A stretch of 64,000 nucleotides of DNA from Budorcas taxicolor (Eukaryota; Chordata; Mammalia; Artiodactyla; Bovidae), in assembly GCF_023091745.1 (NCBI RefSeq), contig NC_068935.1, forward strand, positions 19,575,775 to 19,639,774, read 5' to 3'. A program made the position numbers and the translations under genes. This document shows positions 60,824 to 64,000 of the stretch, in pieces. Each line of letters begins with the position of its first letter. Within the stretch, counting starts at the first letter, position 1. The notes beneath the pieces were generated by a model. The model was not told where the DNA came from. It was given only the letters and a program-made list of their open reading frames with translations, and did not search any database.

Positions 60824-61010
60824 CTGAGTAGAATCGGGGTTGTAGCTGTATCTCCATGAGGCCAAACAAATTGAACTGGTTAGTCTCTGAATGGATAGGA
60901 TTGGTCTCACGGAGACACAGTGGTGTTCATGAGGAACTCATTCCTCTGCATGCAGAGGGTACTGCCCTCCATAAATGAAGTCAGCGTGCACAGTTAGGAG
61001 AAGAGCACTC

Positions 61011-61028
61011 ACCGTCTTGGTCGTTACC
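61011..61028 (-). promoter_or_regulatory. DCX: tandem alternative splice donors (plus or minus GNDQD)
   Basis: Two GT donors lie 15 nt apart. The proximal intron would begin at 61027 with GTAACG and the distal one at 61012 with GTGAGT. The distal site matches the U1 consensus much better. The 15 nt between them encode Gly-Asn-Asp-Gln-Asp in frame, and DCX isoforms with and without this pentapeptide are known in mammals. Alternative donor choice therefore explains both products from a single exon. Confidence 0.9.
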
Positions 61029-61150
61029 TGAGTCAGCTGGAGACTTGCTCCGGCGCGTGGGGCCAGGGCTCTTAGCTGAACTCTTCTGAGGTGTTGGGGA
61101 TGCCTTGGGGCCAGCTGTGGCTGATGGGTTTCCCTTCATGACTCGGCATT
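61013..61150 (-). CDS. DCX: DCX exon encoding the proximal Ser/Pro-rich tail, with alternative 3' ends
   Basis: In transcript sense the exon starts after CACCAG and completes a split Glu codon, then reads CRVMKGNPSATAGPKASP, a TP/SP stretch, RRSKSPADS and finally GNDQD. It is 138 nt with the distal donor (GACG then GTGAGT, exon end 61013) or 123 nt with the proximal donor (TCAG then GTAACG, exon end 61028). Both leave one G that pairs with CA of the next exon to give Ala, so both products are in frame. The Ser/Pro-rich tail is known as a target of Cdk5 and JNK in other mammals, and several SP and TP motifs are visible here. From memory, two residues differ from human (a Thr-to-Ser and a Met-to-Thr change before RRSKSP). 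Confidence 0.95.
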
Positions 61151-63250
<2,100 letters not shown>

Positions 63251-64000
63251 CTACAGAGAAAGCAGAGACAGTGATTTGATATTCGATGGTCTTGTGACAA
63301 TGAACTTCATACATCATTTTAAGTCCCCAGGGATCTCCTTTTTCTCAAAATACCAGGCTCATAGTCTGCACCATAGCCCCTGGCGAGTAAAAGATACACA
63401 GAGTGCCATTTTCTTTTCATGGTGCATGTGTGGTATTTTATTTCCATCTTATCAAGAGTAACTTCAAGACCATGTCAAATGGAATGTTCCCCTCTGAATA
63501 AAAGTCAGCAAGTAGATAGCCCTGTAAATGTCACCTTTCCTCAGAGCTTCATAGATGGAGTGTTGCTAACTCAACTCTGGAGTCAAGGGTGTAGGCCAAG
63601 GAAGATGAGAAAGATCTTCCGCAGCTTGAGGTAGACTGACTCCGTGGCTGACTGAGATGTGGAAGTCCCTCTCTCCAGCTTCATGAGTTTTGAAGGAAGG
63701 AGACCAGGTTTCAACCTCTCTGGACCCACCCAAAATTGGACCTTTTCCTAAAAGTGTACCAAAAACCTAGTAGTGGCCCAAAATACCATCCTTTCCTGAA
63801 GAAAAGGGAGGGAAAACCTGTCCTGACCACTTAACATTTAATCAAGAGCAATGGGCCCCTGTAGGCATGAGGCTCTGCTGGTAAATTCATGTTCCCAGGA
63901 TCCTTCCCACCCTCTTGTGTCCTATGCGTTGCTGCTTCTCCACAGTAGAGAGACAGTCCCCCCAACTCCTTTCTGCACAAACAAATGAGGGTCCCTGGGA
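63251..64000 (-). other. DCX: DCX intron, partial
   Basis: This is the 3' end of the next upstream DCX intron. It ends, in transcript sense, in CTTTCTCTGTAG at the acceptor. The preceding exon is not in the window; no coding similarity to the earlier DCX domains is visible up to 64000. Confidence 0.8.

Overview
This is mammalian nuclear DNA from a ruminant (pecoran, probably a bovid). The evidence is many copies of the ruminant SINEs Bov-tA and Bov-A2, 3' ends of ruminant-type L1, cetartiodactyl CHR-type SINEs, and old mammalian repeats (MIR, L2, L1M, MER5A, Tigger, an MLT1-like LTR). Nothing bacterial, no CRISPR array and no operon-like gene packing is present. The gene content places the window on the X chromosome, because DCX is X-linked in mammals.

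The only protein-coding gene I can support is doublecortin (DCX), on the minus strand. The window holds its 3' portion. Four exons are readable by exact protein match and intact splice sites: 63148-63250 (end of the second doublecortin domain), 61013-61150 (start of the Ser/Pro-rich tail, with two tandem splice donors 15 nt apart), 46247-46341 (Ser/Pro-rich tail), and the terminal exon, whose coding part is 32487-32543. The terminal exon continues as a very long 3'UTR of about 8.5 kb to a poly(A) signal at 23991-23996. Together the exons encode the last 125 or 130 residues of DCX. The remaining exons must lie beyond position 64000.

Region by region: 1-23970 is intergenic DNA downstream of DCX. 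It contains an ancient L3/CR1-like LINE reverse-transcriptase fossil (253-675), nested L1 and SINE insertions, L2 and MIR fossils, and a young processed pseudogene of SRP54 (23079-23603) with perfect 15-bp target-site duplications, only about 0.4 kb past the DCX 3' end. 23970-32486 is the DCX 3'UTR; it carries a Bov-A SINE, an L1 tail, a 77-bp perfectly alternating purine/pyrimidine tract and candidate regulatory motifs (miR-128, Pumilio). 32544-46246 is the last intron, rich in L1 (one 5'-truncated ruminant L1 of about 2.5 kb with perfect TSDs). 46342-61012 is a 14.7-kb intron with MIR, L2, SINE and LTR fossils and long purine-rich tracts. 61151-63147 is a short intron. 63251-64000 is the start of the next intron.

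I found no previously undescribed multi-gene system. The observations most worth checking are the SRP54 retrocopy, the tandem-donor microexon extension in DCX, the Z-DNA-prone 3'UTR tract, and an unexplained 37-codon hydrophobic ORF (60710-60823, minus) about 0.2 kb downstream of a DCX splice donor.
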